Assembly (NCBI RefSeq): GCF_035222375.1
Contig: NC_085888.1
Coordinates: 3,348,001-3,412,000 of the forward strand
DNA length: 64,000 bases
DNA from: Podospora pseudocomata
Lineage: Eukaryota; Ascomycota; Sordariomycetes; Sordariales; Podosporaceae
Direction of reading: 5' to 3'
How positions within the stretch are numbered: the stretch's first letter is position 1; every line of letters starts with the position of its first letter. Positions 11,099 to 21,993 of the stretch are shown piece by piece. The notes under the pieces are model-generated. The model made no database searches, was not told the DNA's origin, and saw nothing but the letters and a program-made list of their open reading frames with translations. A program made the translations under genes and the position numbers.

Positions 11099-12630
11099 TC
11101 ACCCCCTCAAATCCTCCACCAACCTCTCCAGCACCGTATCAGTAAAAATCCACAAACTCGTACTCAAATGCACCCCCCAACTCGCCCCCGTATACCACGT
11201 CCCCCTCCTCCCCTGCAGCCCATTCAACCGTTGGATGAACCCGCCCTCCAGCTTCTCCTTCGTGACATACGCACTCACCAACCCATGCGGCTCAAACATG
11301 TGGAACGTCAACCTCTGCGCAGGACTCGTCTGGTTCACCACCCCGCCCTCCACCAGCTTGTCAAACGAGTCCTCAATCACCTTCTTGGCCTGGGCAGCAG
11401 TGAACGTCTGGTCGCCCACAGCAATGAGCCGGAAGTAGGACGAGTCGGCGTAGTTCTCGAAGCGGGTGTTGTAGGGGTAATCGGGAATCGCCTCGGGCCA
11501 GTTGGCTGGCTGGGCCGAGGCGGGAATATTGACGAGGGATTTGTTGAGGGGTAAAGAAGGGTGAGAGACAACTCCGACGTAGCTGGCGCTGTAGTTAAAC
11601 TCGCCGAGCGTGGACCTTTCCTCACGGTCGAGGTCAAGAGGCGAGGTGTTTGCCTCGCTGGGGATGGCTGTGTAGAGCAGTCTTTTGGCGACGATCCTCG
11701 TCTTGACACCAGTGGCAGAGTTTCTCACGATCAGAGTCACGCCCTTGCGGGAGGAGCGCTCCTCGGTGGATATCACCGTGGTGGATGTCAAGGCGTCAGT
11801 GCCGAGGGAGGTGAGGATACGGTCGTAGAGGTCTTGGTTCTTGCGGGAGACGGGTACGATGCTGGTTTCGATGCCCGACAGGACCCGGACGAGGTTGACG
11901 TTGAAGGAGCGCATGAACCAGACCGTCAAGTGACCCATCATGTCATGGATACCAAAGCCGGTCGTGGCGTGGAACATGGGTACAGCAGCTGTCAGGTTGT
12001 ATTTGGCAACAAAGTCGCGGAACGGCAGCAGCAGATCGGCCGGGATGTCTTGTGGCAGGGGGAATGTCCACCATCCAGGCTCCAATACTGGGAGAAAAGA
12101 CTCGGCGACTTCGAGATACCTCTGCAGCGCAGCGGTTCTATCAGCTGCAGACGGCGGGCTGTAATTGGTCAACTTCTCGCCGTTGGTGAAGTCGATAGAC
12201 ACTGTCTCGGCTGTCGATCGAACATTGGGCTGCATTTCGACTCCGAATCTTTCAAAGAAAGCTCGCGCTCCACCAATCTCGATCCAGTTTTGGACTCCGC
12301 AATCAAAGCCACGCCCTGTTACAGGATCAATGAATGTGTTGACATGTCCTCCCTAAGGTATGGTAAACTTCTCGTCAGTGCCGTCAGTGAGTCGAGGACG
12401 ATGAAACTTACAAGATTGAAGTTCTTCTCAATAACAACCACACTGACGTTGTAATCTTCCCTCAGCCTAACAGCTGAGTAAGAGCCTGAAGCACCACCCC
12501 CGATAATAGCAACATCTTTGTAGATGGTCCGGATACGATCATTGCCCTTGCCCTTGCCTTTGCCTTTCCCATCGGCCAAAGTGAGCACGAAACCACTCAA
12601 GGCCACAGTAGCAAGAACCGTGCTCCGCAT
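11099..12630 (-). CDS. Secreted FAD-dependent amine-oxidase-like oxidoreductase (490 aa)
   Basis: Two exons, 12630-12412 and 12352-11099, with a 59-bp intron (GTAAGT donor, TTAG acceptor). The first 20 residues are a signal peptide. A Gly-Lys repeat follows at 21-29, then the dinucleotide fold DVAIIGGGASGSYSAVRL (about 39-56) ending in an acidic residue (VVVIEKN). The junction restores NLGGHVNTF, the motif after the first strand of flavin amine oxidases. GFDCGVQNW follows in exon 2. Length and layout match fungal proteins annotated as flavin amine oxidase or beta-cyclopiazonate-dehydrogenase-like. FAD binding is well supported, but the substrate is not. The secretion signal suggests a vacuolar, wall or extracellular role. 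Its neighbours are a permease and a GT4 gene on the same strand, with no proven link. Confidence 0.85.
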
Positions 12631-13266
12631 TTTGACGACAAGATGACAGGAAACAATAAAAAGTCCCAGTCCCAGTCGGAGATTCATCAAGTACCTATTT
12701 ATCCTGCAGAAACATAGGAATCCCCGCAGCGGGAGAATCCCACCACCCGACCACGTAACTCTCCAATGCAAGGGCCATCTTACTTTTCTCGGGCACCTGT
12801 CGTGTAACCATAAAGTAGAGTGAGCTACCACACCTGCTGGACAGCTCTGTCAAATTTGCTGACCAACATGCGATGAGTTTGTTGGTTCTGCCTTGGTGTA
12901 AGGTACCAAGCGTGCGAATGAGGGTCAGCAATCCAGTGCTCTAATGTAAGCCAAGGCGGTAACGAGGCAGACGTGGCGTGCAATAATGCAGTGCAAGCAG
13001 ATTGTTGTTTTGACTCCAAGCTAAAGAGGCGGCTTTTCCACAACCATCGACAATGAGAGTGGAAAAAGGATGATCGATTAGATTGTAGGGAAAACAATAT
13101 CTCAACTACGCTAATCAGTACGTCTGCAACCTCAATTGGCAATCCCCTCATCAAACTCAAGAGAAACAAGGAAGGACAACCGTGGACCAAGAATCCTGGT
13201 CACTGATTATGTCCTTTAGAGCCCTTGCAAAACTCGCCGTAACCGTCGCCTCCTCCCAGTTTCCCT
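12631..13266. other. Intergenic, nothing recognised
   Basis: Upstream flank of the FAD oxidoreductase gene and 3' flank of the GT4 gene. Only chance frames are seen. Confidence 0.5.
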
Positions 13267-14763
13267 TCACATCATGGATTGTAGCCATCTCTCATGAGTC
13301 CTCTGGCCAACACTCTTAAGCCAGCCTGCTGTTTTTACGGCAGACAAAGCGGCCAAGGTGAGGTACTCCTCGCGGTCCGTCATCAGCTTTTCCAAAGCCT
13401 CCTCCCAAGGTCCAATATCTTGATCTGGAATGATGTAGTCCCCATTCTCATCTCGCTGATGACCGGTGACAGGGTTGATGGGAATGATGGGAGGGACGTT
13501 GACCTTGGCCTCAGGGAGCCCGCCAGAATTGGAAGCAATGACAGGTATACCACGAAGCTGCGCCTCCGTGACAATAAGCCCCCAAGCTTCGTGCCAGATG
13601 GATGGGGCGAGAAGAATCTTGATGCGGTCCCAAATGTCGTCGGTGTTCGGGGTAGTCGCCTCGATGCTGTCATCCATGGGTTAGTGTCATGCACTCCAAC
13701 GCACAGTAGCTACAGAAAAAACACACCGGATATTGGGATAAGCCTTTATTCTCTCGATGTGTCGAGGTTTGGACCCCCAGCTAGTCCATGTGACAAACTT
13801 CATGTGTGGGAACTTGGCAGCCAGGCCAAGCACAATATCCAAGCCTTTGATGGGGGCCGGGTTGACCATACCAATCTCCTCCTTGTCGACATTGTTTCGA
13901 ATAGCCGGCATCCGACCAGTGTCAACATCGAGAAAAGTCCAAGGTGTGTGCGCCAGAAACTTGGTCTGAAGCCTGCCATGCTCCCATGCGTAACGTTGAA
14001 TGGCCTTGGACACGGACCAGACCCCGTCCAACTTGCGCAGCATCTCATTTTCCACCTTGGCGGAGATACAGTGGCCCTCTACACCTGCACAGTAGGGACC
14101 AAAAGGAACTTGTTCCGCCGAGTGCACAATACACACCCGTTTGAACGTCTCCCGAAGAGCATGACCAGCTGTGAGCTTCATGGTGAGGGAATCGTTGAAA
14201 AGAACGTGGGTAGGTCTGAAGTCGGTTATAGCTCTGGAGTATACTCCAGTAAGGCCCTTGATGCGGCTGCTGAGATCATCGTTCTACAGTTGAGCACAAA
14301 GGGCAGTTAGCTTCAAAGTAGCAACAAGAGACAGTGAGAGGAGCCCTACTTCCAAATACGCCCGCGATTCCACCTAGAACTCGCCGGCTGGATAGGCAGC
14401 TTTGAACTCATGACGCGCAATGGTGGTGTTGAGTATCCCCCATTCGTCGGTAAACTCGTTGATATGGAGCTTGTGCTCCTGGTTCTTGCCATCGGTGACA
14501 ATGACAGGTTCCAAGCCTATCACGCCAGGATAGACTCCCTTGGCCTTGGCTCTCCTAGCATATTTATCGAGCTCCTCGGGGAAGGCATAGCAGACCTGGG
14601 CAGTGGCATGGCCCAGCCTGCTCAGGTTGCGTAGGAGACAGACATTCGCCTTGTAGCCGCCCGAAGAAGGAGTCAGGCCATGGGCCGTCTGGACAAGCAG
14701 CAAGCGCATTCTCGGACCGCCCCCGGGGGTATATCCTTCAAGTTGAAGCTGAGGGTAATGCAT
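13267..14763 (-). CDS. GT4-family glycosyltransferase gene interrupted by an in-frame TAG
   Basis: Three exons fit: 14763-14350, 14283-13727 and 13666-13267, about 457 codons. Start may instead be 14709 (MRLLLVQTAHG) or 14877. The GT-B fold is shown by LTPSSGGYKAN near the N-terminus, VCIVHSAEQVPFGPYC and SKAIQRYAWEHGR in the middle, and LAPSIWHEAWGLIVTEAQ then GIPVIASNSGGLPEAK at the C-terminus. The last is the retaining GT4 donor-site EX7E region. A TAG at 14374-14376 (codon 130) falls between AYPAGEF and VESRAYLE. Both sides stay in one frame, and the donor just after AYLE joins cleanly to NDDLSSR. CAG to TAG is a CpA to TpA change, as in RIP. No intron placement I tried removes it. It may be a recent null allele, a sequence error or a read-through codon. 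Donor and acceptor sugars are unknown. Confidence 0.7.
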
Positions 14764-16012
14764 TTGGACTGATGGGTGTCGTTGAGAATGCGTGGTATAG
14801 AAGGTATAAGACGAAACTGCCGCAAAGCGATGAGGTCGAAGACAGGGTTGTCGATCGAAAGAAGAGTTGATATCCAATGCTGAAATAGGTCAAAGACGGT
14901 CTTCTATATAGGAAAAGAGAAGAGGCGGGCTACATGACGTTCTGGTCACCGGTTGAGCGAGTTATTTTCCAAGAACTCGAATCCAGATGCTGGTGACCAG
15001 AAGGGAGCAAGACAGGGCTGCACGAGATCGTCGTCCAATGTCCTCGTTTGTCCGCTTACGTAGAGTTTGATTTCGTGACACTTTTAGTAAATTGAATAAC
15101 GATAACTAGTGCCAAGAAAAGCGCGCAAAAGGAAATTGAAGGACGATACCCGTGATGCCGTCGTCAAAGCCGTCGGGGATTTGGTTGGGTGGTGGGTTGT
15201 ATTTGGGTCAGGTGGGCAAGAAACTGATGGGGTCTGCAAACAGACAGCTTGACCCTCTGCCTTCCCCTTGTGCAAGAGGAAGGAACGAATGATTGACCTC
15301 TCCGGGGACTCGGTCAGTGGAAACCGGAAACCATAAAGTTCCTGCTCCGATTCGCGAGCCGCCAGATAAGCCGTACCTTCCTCTGATTCAAGGTAGATCA
15401 CGAGCCCATGTGAAACATGCGAGTATTATATTTAAACACCACATAATGTAGAGATACCCTTTAATATGCCCAATGGTGTTTTATTTGAACCTGGGTTTCT
15501 CTCAAGGACGCATCAGATCCCACCGTAGATTTGGTAGAGTGCCACCTGCCATCCACTATGCAAACAAACTGGGCACGACATAATTCATCTCAAATACCTA
15601 TTATCGTCCATGCTTTTCAATGGCATTTTGGCTCATCGGCCTTCATGAGGGCAGTTGAAACTGACAATCACTGCTGCAATAACACCGGGGAAACATTCAC
15701 ACCCGAAACTATTGGAGGGCCTGGCAGGTTCAGGGGCATGAACCTCTCGTATTAATGACGAACACCACCCTCGGACCCTCCCGTCGTCAATAGCCAGTGC
15801 ATACCAACAGCCATGACGTTGATTCTGTGGCTTGTGACCCTTCTCTGTGTGTTTTGTCCAACACGGACACATCTGTGCACCCATCCATCCCCGGATCATG
15901 ATGACATACCGGCCTCTGCAAACAAAACCACTGCCCTTTCCGCTCTTCCGCTCTCAACCTCTCATTTCCTTGCAACCTTACCTTACACTTTTGATTTTTG
16001 ACAACTTTCCCC
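14764..16012. other. Intergenic, nothing recognised
   Basis: Divergent spacer between the GT4 gene and the small plus-strand gene. A 105-codon minus frame at 15084-15401 has no family signal and is not called. Confidence 0.45.
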
Positions 16013-16569
16013 ATGTCCTATACAGCATCAGCCAAGCAAATCGGCGACAAAGTAAACATGTCCTACGCCGGAAACTCCAAGGTTGGGTTCCCTAACATCT
16101 ATGAGGACTCCAACCAGAAGAACATCAAGAAATCCGAGATTGACGAGATGACGAGGCACTCGGGGGAGAATGTCAAGGGTTTCATGCCAAGTATTCCCAA
16201 CATTTCCGTCTTCTCCGCCATGCACACTGACATATATGCTCCAGAGGATCAACCTGGCGAGGTGAACAGGTTGTACGAGGAGAAGGTATGACAGGATCCA
16301 TTGTTGCCCAGCCAGAGTTATACTGACAATGTCTCCTCCACAGTTCAAGAGAGAGCGGGCCGACGCTCTAAAGAATGACCCAACCCTAGCGGTACCTTGA
16401 CTTGCCCCTTATCACTGACGCAGATTGGACTGATAACAGTTGCCAGGCGACCCTCAACAACAACAAGCCTTCGAAAGGTGCGATAATTGACAAGGAGATT
16501 GAGGAAGAAGAGCGGGCGATGCTTGAGAAGAAGAAGGGCAAGGGCATGACAGGGGAGAGCCACTACTAG
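16013..16569 (+). CDS. Conserved-looking small protein of unknown function (147 aa)
   Basis: Three exons, 16013-16285, 16344-16391 and 16447-16569, give 147 residues. Introns are 58 and 55 bp. Donors are GTATGA and GTACCT, and the first intron has a CTGAC branch site. An ATG at 15998 is in frame, but the one at 16013 has the better context and more natural start (MSYTASAKQIGDKVN). The N-terminal two thirds is polar with SKVGFPNIYEDSNQKNIKKS and a segment with MPSIPNISVFSAMHTDIYAPED. The C-terminus is a charged helix (KEIEEEERAMLEKKKGKG). There are no membrane segments, signal peptide or Cys pairs. I do not recognise a function. The low-complexity helix could mediate protein contacts. Confidence 0.82.
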
Positions 16570-16605
16570 CAAGCATCCCGACTCCAATCTAGAATAGCCA
16601 TCTAT

Positions 16606-18052
16606 CTAGTCGCCATCCAGCTCCCACAATTCATCCATGCTCTCTGACAGCTTCTCGGGGTTATCGTAGTCAAAGAACCAATCACTCATGATGGGCTCCC
16701 AGTCGAGGATCTCACTTCTTGGTGAGTCCTGTAAAATAGCCTCAAGTCGACGGTGGGGTAGCCGGTGGCCATCTCTGCAAATGGCCGCGGAATCTCTGCG
16801 ACGGTTGACGGGGAATTCCTTACGCGTGGTGTAATTATCATCAAATGACCACTGATCGATCATCTGGGCCACCTGTATACTTTCTTTGGTAATTCTGATG
16901 TGGCCACTTCCTCCTGCTGCTGCCCAAGTTCTTGATCCTCCTTTTCTTCGAACTCGCACAACTCATCAGGTCGGTAACCCCGTTCCACCACCCCCTGATA
17001 ACCCTTGTCCTCCATCCATTCCTTGATCTTCTTCACTGGACCAACAGAAGGTAGCAGAAAGGCGTCCAGTAGATCATAATCGAACCAACTCTGCTTTTAG
17101 CTGTGATCCCTGGTGGGTTGGTGGTAAGAAGTGCGTGCATCCAACTCGCGCACATTGACACCGAGTCTGGCCCAAACCAGCCACCCCCGACAACATTCCC
17201 ATCGTCATCAAAATGACTATGCCAATTTCCGTCACAAAGAGAAACTCCAATCGTGTTCCCACCTGACGTGCTCGAGTTCGTTGTAGACGTTGACAAGTGT
17301 GCCGCCTCGGTAGGCACGATAGTCCCAACTTCCACCCGCGAACCCGTTCTTCAACACGACCGTTCTGTCCTCCCTCGACGACGCAACCGCCCATTGTTCC
17401 GCCTTAAAAATAATCTTCTCCCTCCACTCCTGGATGGCAATTCCATGCTGCCTCCAGGAAGGATGTAAATACCTCCCATAATTATCCCGCGGAAAGAACA
17501 ACACCCGCTGAATCTCCACAACCTTCTCCTCTGTAGTTCTCAGTCGTCTCAACGCCAAAAAACCACCCAGATTCCTCCCCGCTCAATTTCGCCCTGGTAA
17601 ACTGCCCCCTCAACCCAGCCGCCACCCCCCCCCCAGAACCCTTCAGAAGAAGAAAACTTCCCAACCTGACGGAGACAACCATCCAGCAAAATACTGGTGC
17701 TCCATCCGCCCGAGATACCTGTCCCCCCTCCTCAACGTCTTCACCACGGCCACGCCGGGAAAAGTGAAACAGCTTTTCCGCGTCGGGGACTATCCCCTCC
17801 CAGGGCATGGCTTCAAAGTCGTCGGTGGCTGTGATGCCCAGCTGATAGGCCTTTTTGGCGAGGTGAATAATGGGAAAGAGGGTTATTCCGGGCGGGGGTT
17901 GGGGCCGCTTGATTCGGGCTGTTGACCGCAGTCGAACCTGTTTCTCGTTTGGGGTTGGGGGTGCGGGTTTGTGGGGGGGTTGGGGGTGGTTCAAGGCACC
18001 GCTCAAAGTAGAGGCCGGGGAGGCACTGTCCGACGGGGAGTACGGTGTACAT
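16606..18052 (-). pseudogene. Degenerate protein-coding gene of unknown family
   Basis: Several well-composed protein stretches follow one another on the minus strand but change frame in ways that introns do not explain neatly. In order: MYTVLPVGQCLPGLYF near 18.05 kb, RIKRPQPPPGITLFP to WEGIVPDAEKLFHF near 17.8 kb, RMEHQYFAGWLSPSGWEVF near 17.65 kb, VLFFPRDNYGRYLHP to GGSWDYRAYRGGTLVN near 17.3-17.5 kb, CDGNWHSHFDDDGNVVGGG near 17.2 kb, WFDYDLLDAFLLP to RGYRPDELCEFEE near 17.0 kb, and WEPIMSDWFFDYDNPEKL near 16.65 kb. One change (near 17.1 kb) could be an intron. Others sit at homopolymers and look like 1-2 base indels. I read it as a decayed host gene, or a gene in poor-quality sequence. 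I do not know the family. Confidence 0.45.
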
Positions 18053-18481
18053 TGCTCGTGTTGGCTGTGGTTGATGATGATGACGGGGGATGAAGGTTTG
18101 GCTCGATGAGGTCAGGGGCAGGTCAAGTGTGTGTTAGATGGTCACAACATGTCTCTCACGTGGAGAAGTGGCAATGAGCCCAGTGAATTGGATGGGTTGG
18201 ACGTCGCAAGGCAAGCACTGGAACAGGCAGATAGCGGACCAAACCTTATTTTCCTTCGACCGGAGACTCGGGCAAAATAAAGAGAACAGGTGAAGCCTGC
18301 AGTAATTGTGCCTTGTACAAAGCTCGCCTCAGACAAACCACATCCTGAGCAACATTGACTGGATTCTACACACAAACCTGACACTGACCGACACCTACCT
18401 TGCCTAGCCAAACCTGAAAACAAAAAAAACAAAAAAACACCAACCCTACGCATTCTAGCCCTCAGACGCAAACCACCTACC
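18053..18481. other. Intergenic, nothing recognised
   Basis: Upstream flank of the degenerate gene and 3' flank of the F-box/ankyrin gene. Confidence 0.5.
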
Positions 18482-20887
18482 TCAATCCTCATCGTCATCA
18501 CCATCCCGAATGTAGCACCTACCTACACACTGGACAGCCAGCTTCGGTGCTCGATCATAGTACATGCCGTCCCTGGAGAAAAACTGCGCCCTTATCGCAC
18601 TCGTCGTGTTGTTGCGTGCAAGGTTGCGCAGCACCTGATCCGCATATTCATCGACGTTGGTCCTGATGAGTTCCGCCCAACCATTCAAAGCTGGCGAGTT
18701 CCTACTAAAGGGGTTGAGCAACGAGAGCGTCTCATGTTCATAGAATATATTGGCAGCCCTAAGGTTGGCAATGTACGCGCTGTTCGATGGTGCATGTCGT
18801 GGCAGGGTCAAAAGCAGTGGAACCTGGGGCGTACAATACTCTTCATCACCACCATCGGCCGCAGCAGCAAAGCGCCTCAACTCGTTGACTCGTCTCGTCA
18901 GGCTGCTACCCCGTCGCGGATTCAGGCGGGAAGCGCGCCAATGTGAACTGCCGGACGAAGAAAGCCCGAGACATCTGCAAAAGAACATCTTGGCCCGTAG
19001 AGATTCGTATCCAGGAGGTCCAAACATGTCCCTCCGGCGAGCGCCTCGTTCTAGCAGAAGCCTTACCAGCCCGAGATTTGCATTCTTGACAGCTAGTGCA
19101 ATAGGTGCCCAGCCACCGATGGTCTGGGCGTGGATATCCGCACCGTTGTCGAGAAGAAGGCGTGCTGCCCTGACTTGCTCGTCGAGCTGGGTGGACAGAC
19201 CAAAGAAACAGGCAAAGTGAAGCGGGGTCCAACCTACCACGTCACGGGCGTCGATTGCCAGGCCAGAAACCTCTGGACCGCCGAGAAACTCCACCAAAGG
19301 ACGGACTCTGTCCCCCGAGGCAAACATGGACGCGAAGTGAAGTGGTGTCATGCCTTCCGAGTCTCTTCTGTCCATGTCTGCTCCCATTGCAAGCAGAGAA
19401 GTGACGAGGGTGGAAGAACCAAGGAAGCCAAACGGCAGACAGACCCAGCGGAGCGCGGTCAAATCACTGGTCCACCAGGTCGAATTGTAGTTGTTGGATA
19501 AGTCTCGGGTGTCAACGGCGGCGGAGGGTCTGCCGAACAGAGTCTCGCCGTCCGTCTCGCATGCTTCGCCCATGCGTCTTAGCAGGCCAGAGGTGATTTG
19601 AAGGAAGTCTGCAGCCGTGTGACCAAGCCCGTAGACAGTGGAGCAGTGTGTTATCCAGCGGTCGGTCAACTGAGTAACAGCCAGAAAAGGAGAAGTCTCG
19701 CGTTGGGCGAAACTCACCATATCTAAGCCAGGCGGCTGGGACAAGCTTAGGGCGAATATCCGGAAGACCTCGGGGGTTCTGTCCATGTTATACCATGGGC
19801 ACTTTTGATCGCTCGCGAGCATAGCAACTATACGTTGAGCATCACGACCAGCCCCATACTGCAACAGCAACCGCACCTTTTCTTCGTCAGAAGACCAAGT
19901 GTCCCCGCCACTGGACGCTAGATATGCCATCAGGGGAGTAAGTTCACCATGCAGCCCGCTCGGATATGCATCCCTTGTTATGTTGGTCGTGATCACCGGG
20001 GCGGATACATCAGGGCGCGAGTTCAAGTGGAAAATCCTCTGGCACGTACCGTACTGTCCTTTGAGCAGCGGATCAGCCCCGTGTTGCAGGAGGAGTTGGA
20101 CTGTTTCTGCCGGTACGGACGACTGCATTGCAAGTCCCAAAGGTAGCTCGTGCCGTGGGTTGTACGGGTACCGGCCATACAAGCGCCAGGACCAGCCAGT
20201 GTACAGATTGGGGTCGGCGCCGGCCTCCAAAAGGGCCTGAACAATACGCGGGTTTCCGCGCTGGAGGCTAGGTGTGTCATCCATGGTGCGGTGGAGAGGA
20301 TATGAAGCTTTCAGTCGGTAGGCGTAGCAGTTGACCGAATAGCTGTCAGGAGAGTTGACGTCGGCGCCTCTCTGGCAAAGTGATCGCACCAGCAAGGCGT
20401 CGTCTATGCATATGGCGAGCTTTAGTGGGGTGTTGAACATGCATTCGTGAAAATCGGGATCGCGGATGACCCAGGTACAGTCTACCGCGGTGCCGTGGTC
20501 AAATCGGTGGTTGACCGACGCGCCATGGGAAAGGGCCCGGTCGAGGGTTTCTAGGAAGCTGAAGGTGCAGGCCCATCGGAGGGAGAGGCAGTCGAACTCG
20601 GCAACGTCACGGGAGTACAAGGCGGGAATGGCAAGGTCGGCCAAGTAGCGGCAAGTGAGGGCGAGGTGGAAGAGGTCGGCCTGGTACAGATAGCAGAATA
20701 TGAGGAGGTGCAGTTCGTGGGGGAGGCGGTTGAGCATGGACTTTGCCGGAGGCCAATGCGGGGGAGGCAAGTCGTAAGGTTGGGCACCGTTGCACCATCG
20801 ATCGTACAATGTTGTGTATTCCTGCTTTCTAAGCTCGAGATACTCGGCAAGCATCGGGTTGGGACGGCCCTCGCGGAAGACCCTCAT
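18482..20887 (-). CDS. F-box and ankyrin-repeat protein (about 801 aa)
   Basis: One long uninterrupted frame. I place the start at 20887 (MRVFREGRPNPMLAEY). The frame is also open to an ATG at 21043, which would add 52 residues. An F-box-like motif lies about 50 residues in: LNRLPHELHLLIFCYLYQ followed by LALTCRYLADLAIPALY. Ankyrin units follow, including TPLKLAICIDDALLVRSLCQRGADVN, VQALLEAGADPNL, TVQLLLQHGADPLL, TPLHFASMF, GWTPLHFACFFGL...LLLDNGADIHAQT and GWAPIALAVKNANLGLVRLLLERGA. The tail is acidic (GDDDED). F-box proteins link substrates to SCF ubiquitin ligases, and the ankyrin part would be the substrate-binding side. Substrate unknown. Fungal genomes carry many such proteins. Confidence 0.82.
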   Translation of the reverse strand: MRVFREGRPNPMLAEYLELRKQEYTTLYDRWCNGAQPYDLPPPHWPPAKSMLNRLPHELHLLIFCYLYQADLFHLALTCRYLADLAIPALYSRDVAEFDCLSLRWACTFSFLETLDRALSHGASVNHRFDHGTAVDCTWVIRDPDFHECMFNTPLKLAICIDDALLVRSLCQRGADVNSPDSYSVNCYAYRLKASYPLHRTMDDTPSLQRGNPRIVQALLEAGADPNLYTGWSWRLYGRYPYNPRHELPLGLAMQSSVPAETVQLLLQHGADPLLKGQYGTCQRIFHLNSRPDVSAPVITTNITRDAYPSGLHGELTPLMAYLASSGGDTWSSDEEKVRLLLQYGAGRDAQRIVAMLASDQKCPWYNMDRTPEVFRIFALSLSQPPGLDMVSFAQRETSPFLAVTQLTDRWITHCSTVYGLGHTAADFLQITSGLLRRMGEACETDGETLFGRPSAAVDTRDLSNNYNSTWWTSDLTALRWVCLPFGFLGSSTLVTSLLAMGADMDRRDSEGMTPLHFASMFASGDRVRPLVEFLGGPEVSGLAIDARDVVGWTPLHFACFFGLSTQLDEQVRAARLLLDNGADIHAQTIGGWAPIALAVKNANLGLVRLLLERGARRRDMFGPPGYESLRAKMFFCRCLGLSSSGSSHWRASRLNPRRGSSLTRRVNELRRFAAAADGGDEEYCTPQVPLLLTLPRHAPSNSAYIANLRAANIFYEHETLSLLNPFSRNSPALNGWAELIRTNVDEYADQVLRNLARNNTTSAIRAQFFSRDGMYYDRAPKLAVQCVGRCYIRDGDDDED

Positions 20888-21099
20888 CGTCGCAGTCTCG
20901 AAAAAGGAGGAGGAGAAGGTGCCATGTCTAAGGTCGTGTACCTGTAGAGGGGCCGTTGCCTTTTGAACCGAAGCTGTCACGCTGTGCAACCAAGTCGCCA
21001 AGACAAAGGATCGCCAAGAATGAGGACGGATGGGTGTCCTCACAACGGGACCATTGGGTGGGTATCATTGATTCTTAGACATTCTACGTACCCATGGCC

Positions 21100-21993
21100 C
21101 TACTTTTGCCGTATGTTTCTAGGCTTGCGCTTTTTGAAAACAACCGCTGCAACAGCCGGCTCTTCGTTGCCGAACTCCTGTTTGACCATGGCTGGAGGCG
21201 CCTCATCTTGGACATCTTGGATGGCTTCCAGAGCAGGCCCGTCCTGGCTTTCCTCCTTCTTAACGACTGGAGCCTCGGGCGCACCCTCCTCCCCCTTGAC
21301 TTCGCCCTCAACCTCGGCGTCCTTCTCTTTCTTGGTCTTGACAATCGTCCCACTCAGCAGCTCCTCCAACTCTTTATCCTCTTCTTCTGGCATGCTTTTC
21401 GATCCAACCCCCCACCTCTTCCGTTTCTTGAACAGCCCATTCAGAGCCTCCTCTTGTTCCTTTTCTTCTTCTGTCCTTTCTCTTTCCCTCTTGACTCCCA
21501 CCGCTCTGCCCTCATCTTTGGTATCATCAGCAGTCTTATTGCCAGAATCTCCATCGTCAACGACCCTCGTAGAAGTGACGCTCCACTCCCCCACCATAGC
21601 CATATCCTTCCTCAGTTCGGTCGGGATATTCACCCCCAACTCGGCCAGCTGCTCCAGTTGTCTCTGTCGTTCAGCCTGTGATAGCTGCCCTGTTGGCGCT
21701 GGTGGTGGTGGCGCGCTGCTAGTGCTGCCGCCATGTTTCTTCGCCCCGGCGCCTCCAATCCCACTCCCTGACGCGGAAACAACTCCATTCAGCCTTTCCA
21801 CCTCCCTCTTGGCCCTGTCCTTCTCTCGTTGTTCTTGCTCGGCGGATCTGTGGAGGTCGCGAAGGGAGCGCTTGATGGCGCCCTGGTGTTTGCCCGTAGA
21901 CTCGTGGTTGGCGCGCTCGAGCTTGGTGTCGCGGACGTAGACGGAGCAGTGTTTGCACCAGTACTTGGGGGTTGATTTCCAGTATTCCGACAT
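21100..21993 (-). CDS. WBP4/FBP21-like U1-type zinc-finger protein (297 aa)
   Basis: Single exon, 297 residues. The N-terminus starts MSEYWKSTPKYWCKHC, a U1-type (matrin) C2H2 finger with C13, C16, H30 and H36, spaced C-x2-C-x13-H-x5-H and ending GKHQGAIKR. A charged coiled helix follows (SAEQEQREKDRAKREVERL). Later come a Pro/Ala linker, a segment LEQLAELGVNIPTELRKDMAMVGEW, a basic KKRKRWGVGSK patch, and a Glu/Lys-rich tail ending in KKRKPRNIRQK. This layout matches fungal WW-domain-binding protein 4, a factor of the activated spliceosome. No WW domain is present, which is usual in fungal forms. Nuclear location is expected from the basic clusters. Function in splicing is inferred from family. 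Confidence 0.85.
   Translation of the reverse strand: MSEYWKSTPKYWCKHCSVYVRDTKLERANHESTGKHQGAIKRSLRDLHRSAEQEQREKDRAKREVERLNGVVSASGSGIGGAGAKKHGGSTSSAPPPPAPTGQLSQAERQRQLEQLAELGVNIPTELRKDMAMVGEWSVTSTRVVDDGDSGNKTADDTKDEGRAVGVKRERERTEEEKEQEEALNGLFKKRKRWGVGSKSMPEEEDKELEELLSGTIVKTKKEKDAEVEGEVKGEEGAPEAPVVKKEESQDGPALEAIQDVQDEAPPAMVKQEFGNEEPAVAAVVFKKRKPRNIRQK

Noticed and set aside
15084-15401. 105-codon minus frame
   Set aside because: No motif, no splice partner, and Ser/Thr-rich chance composition.
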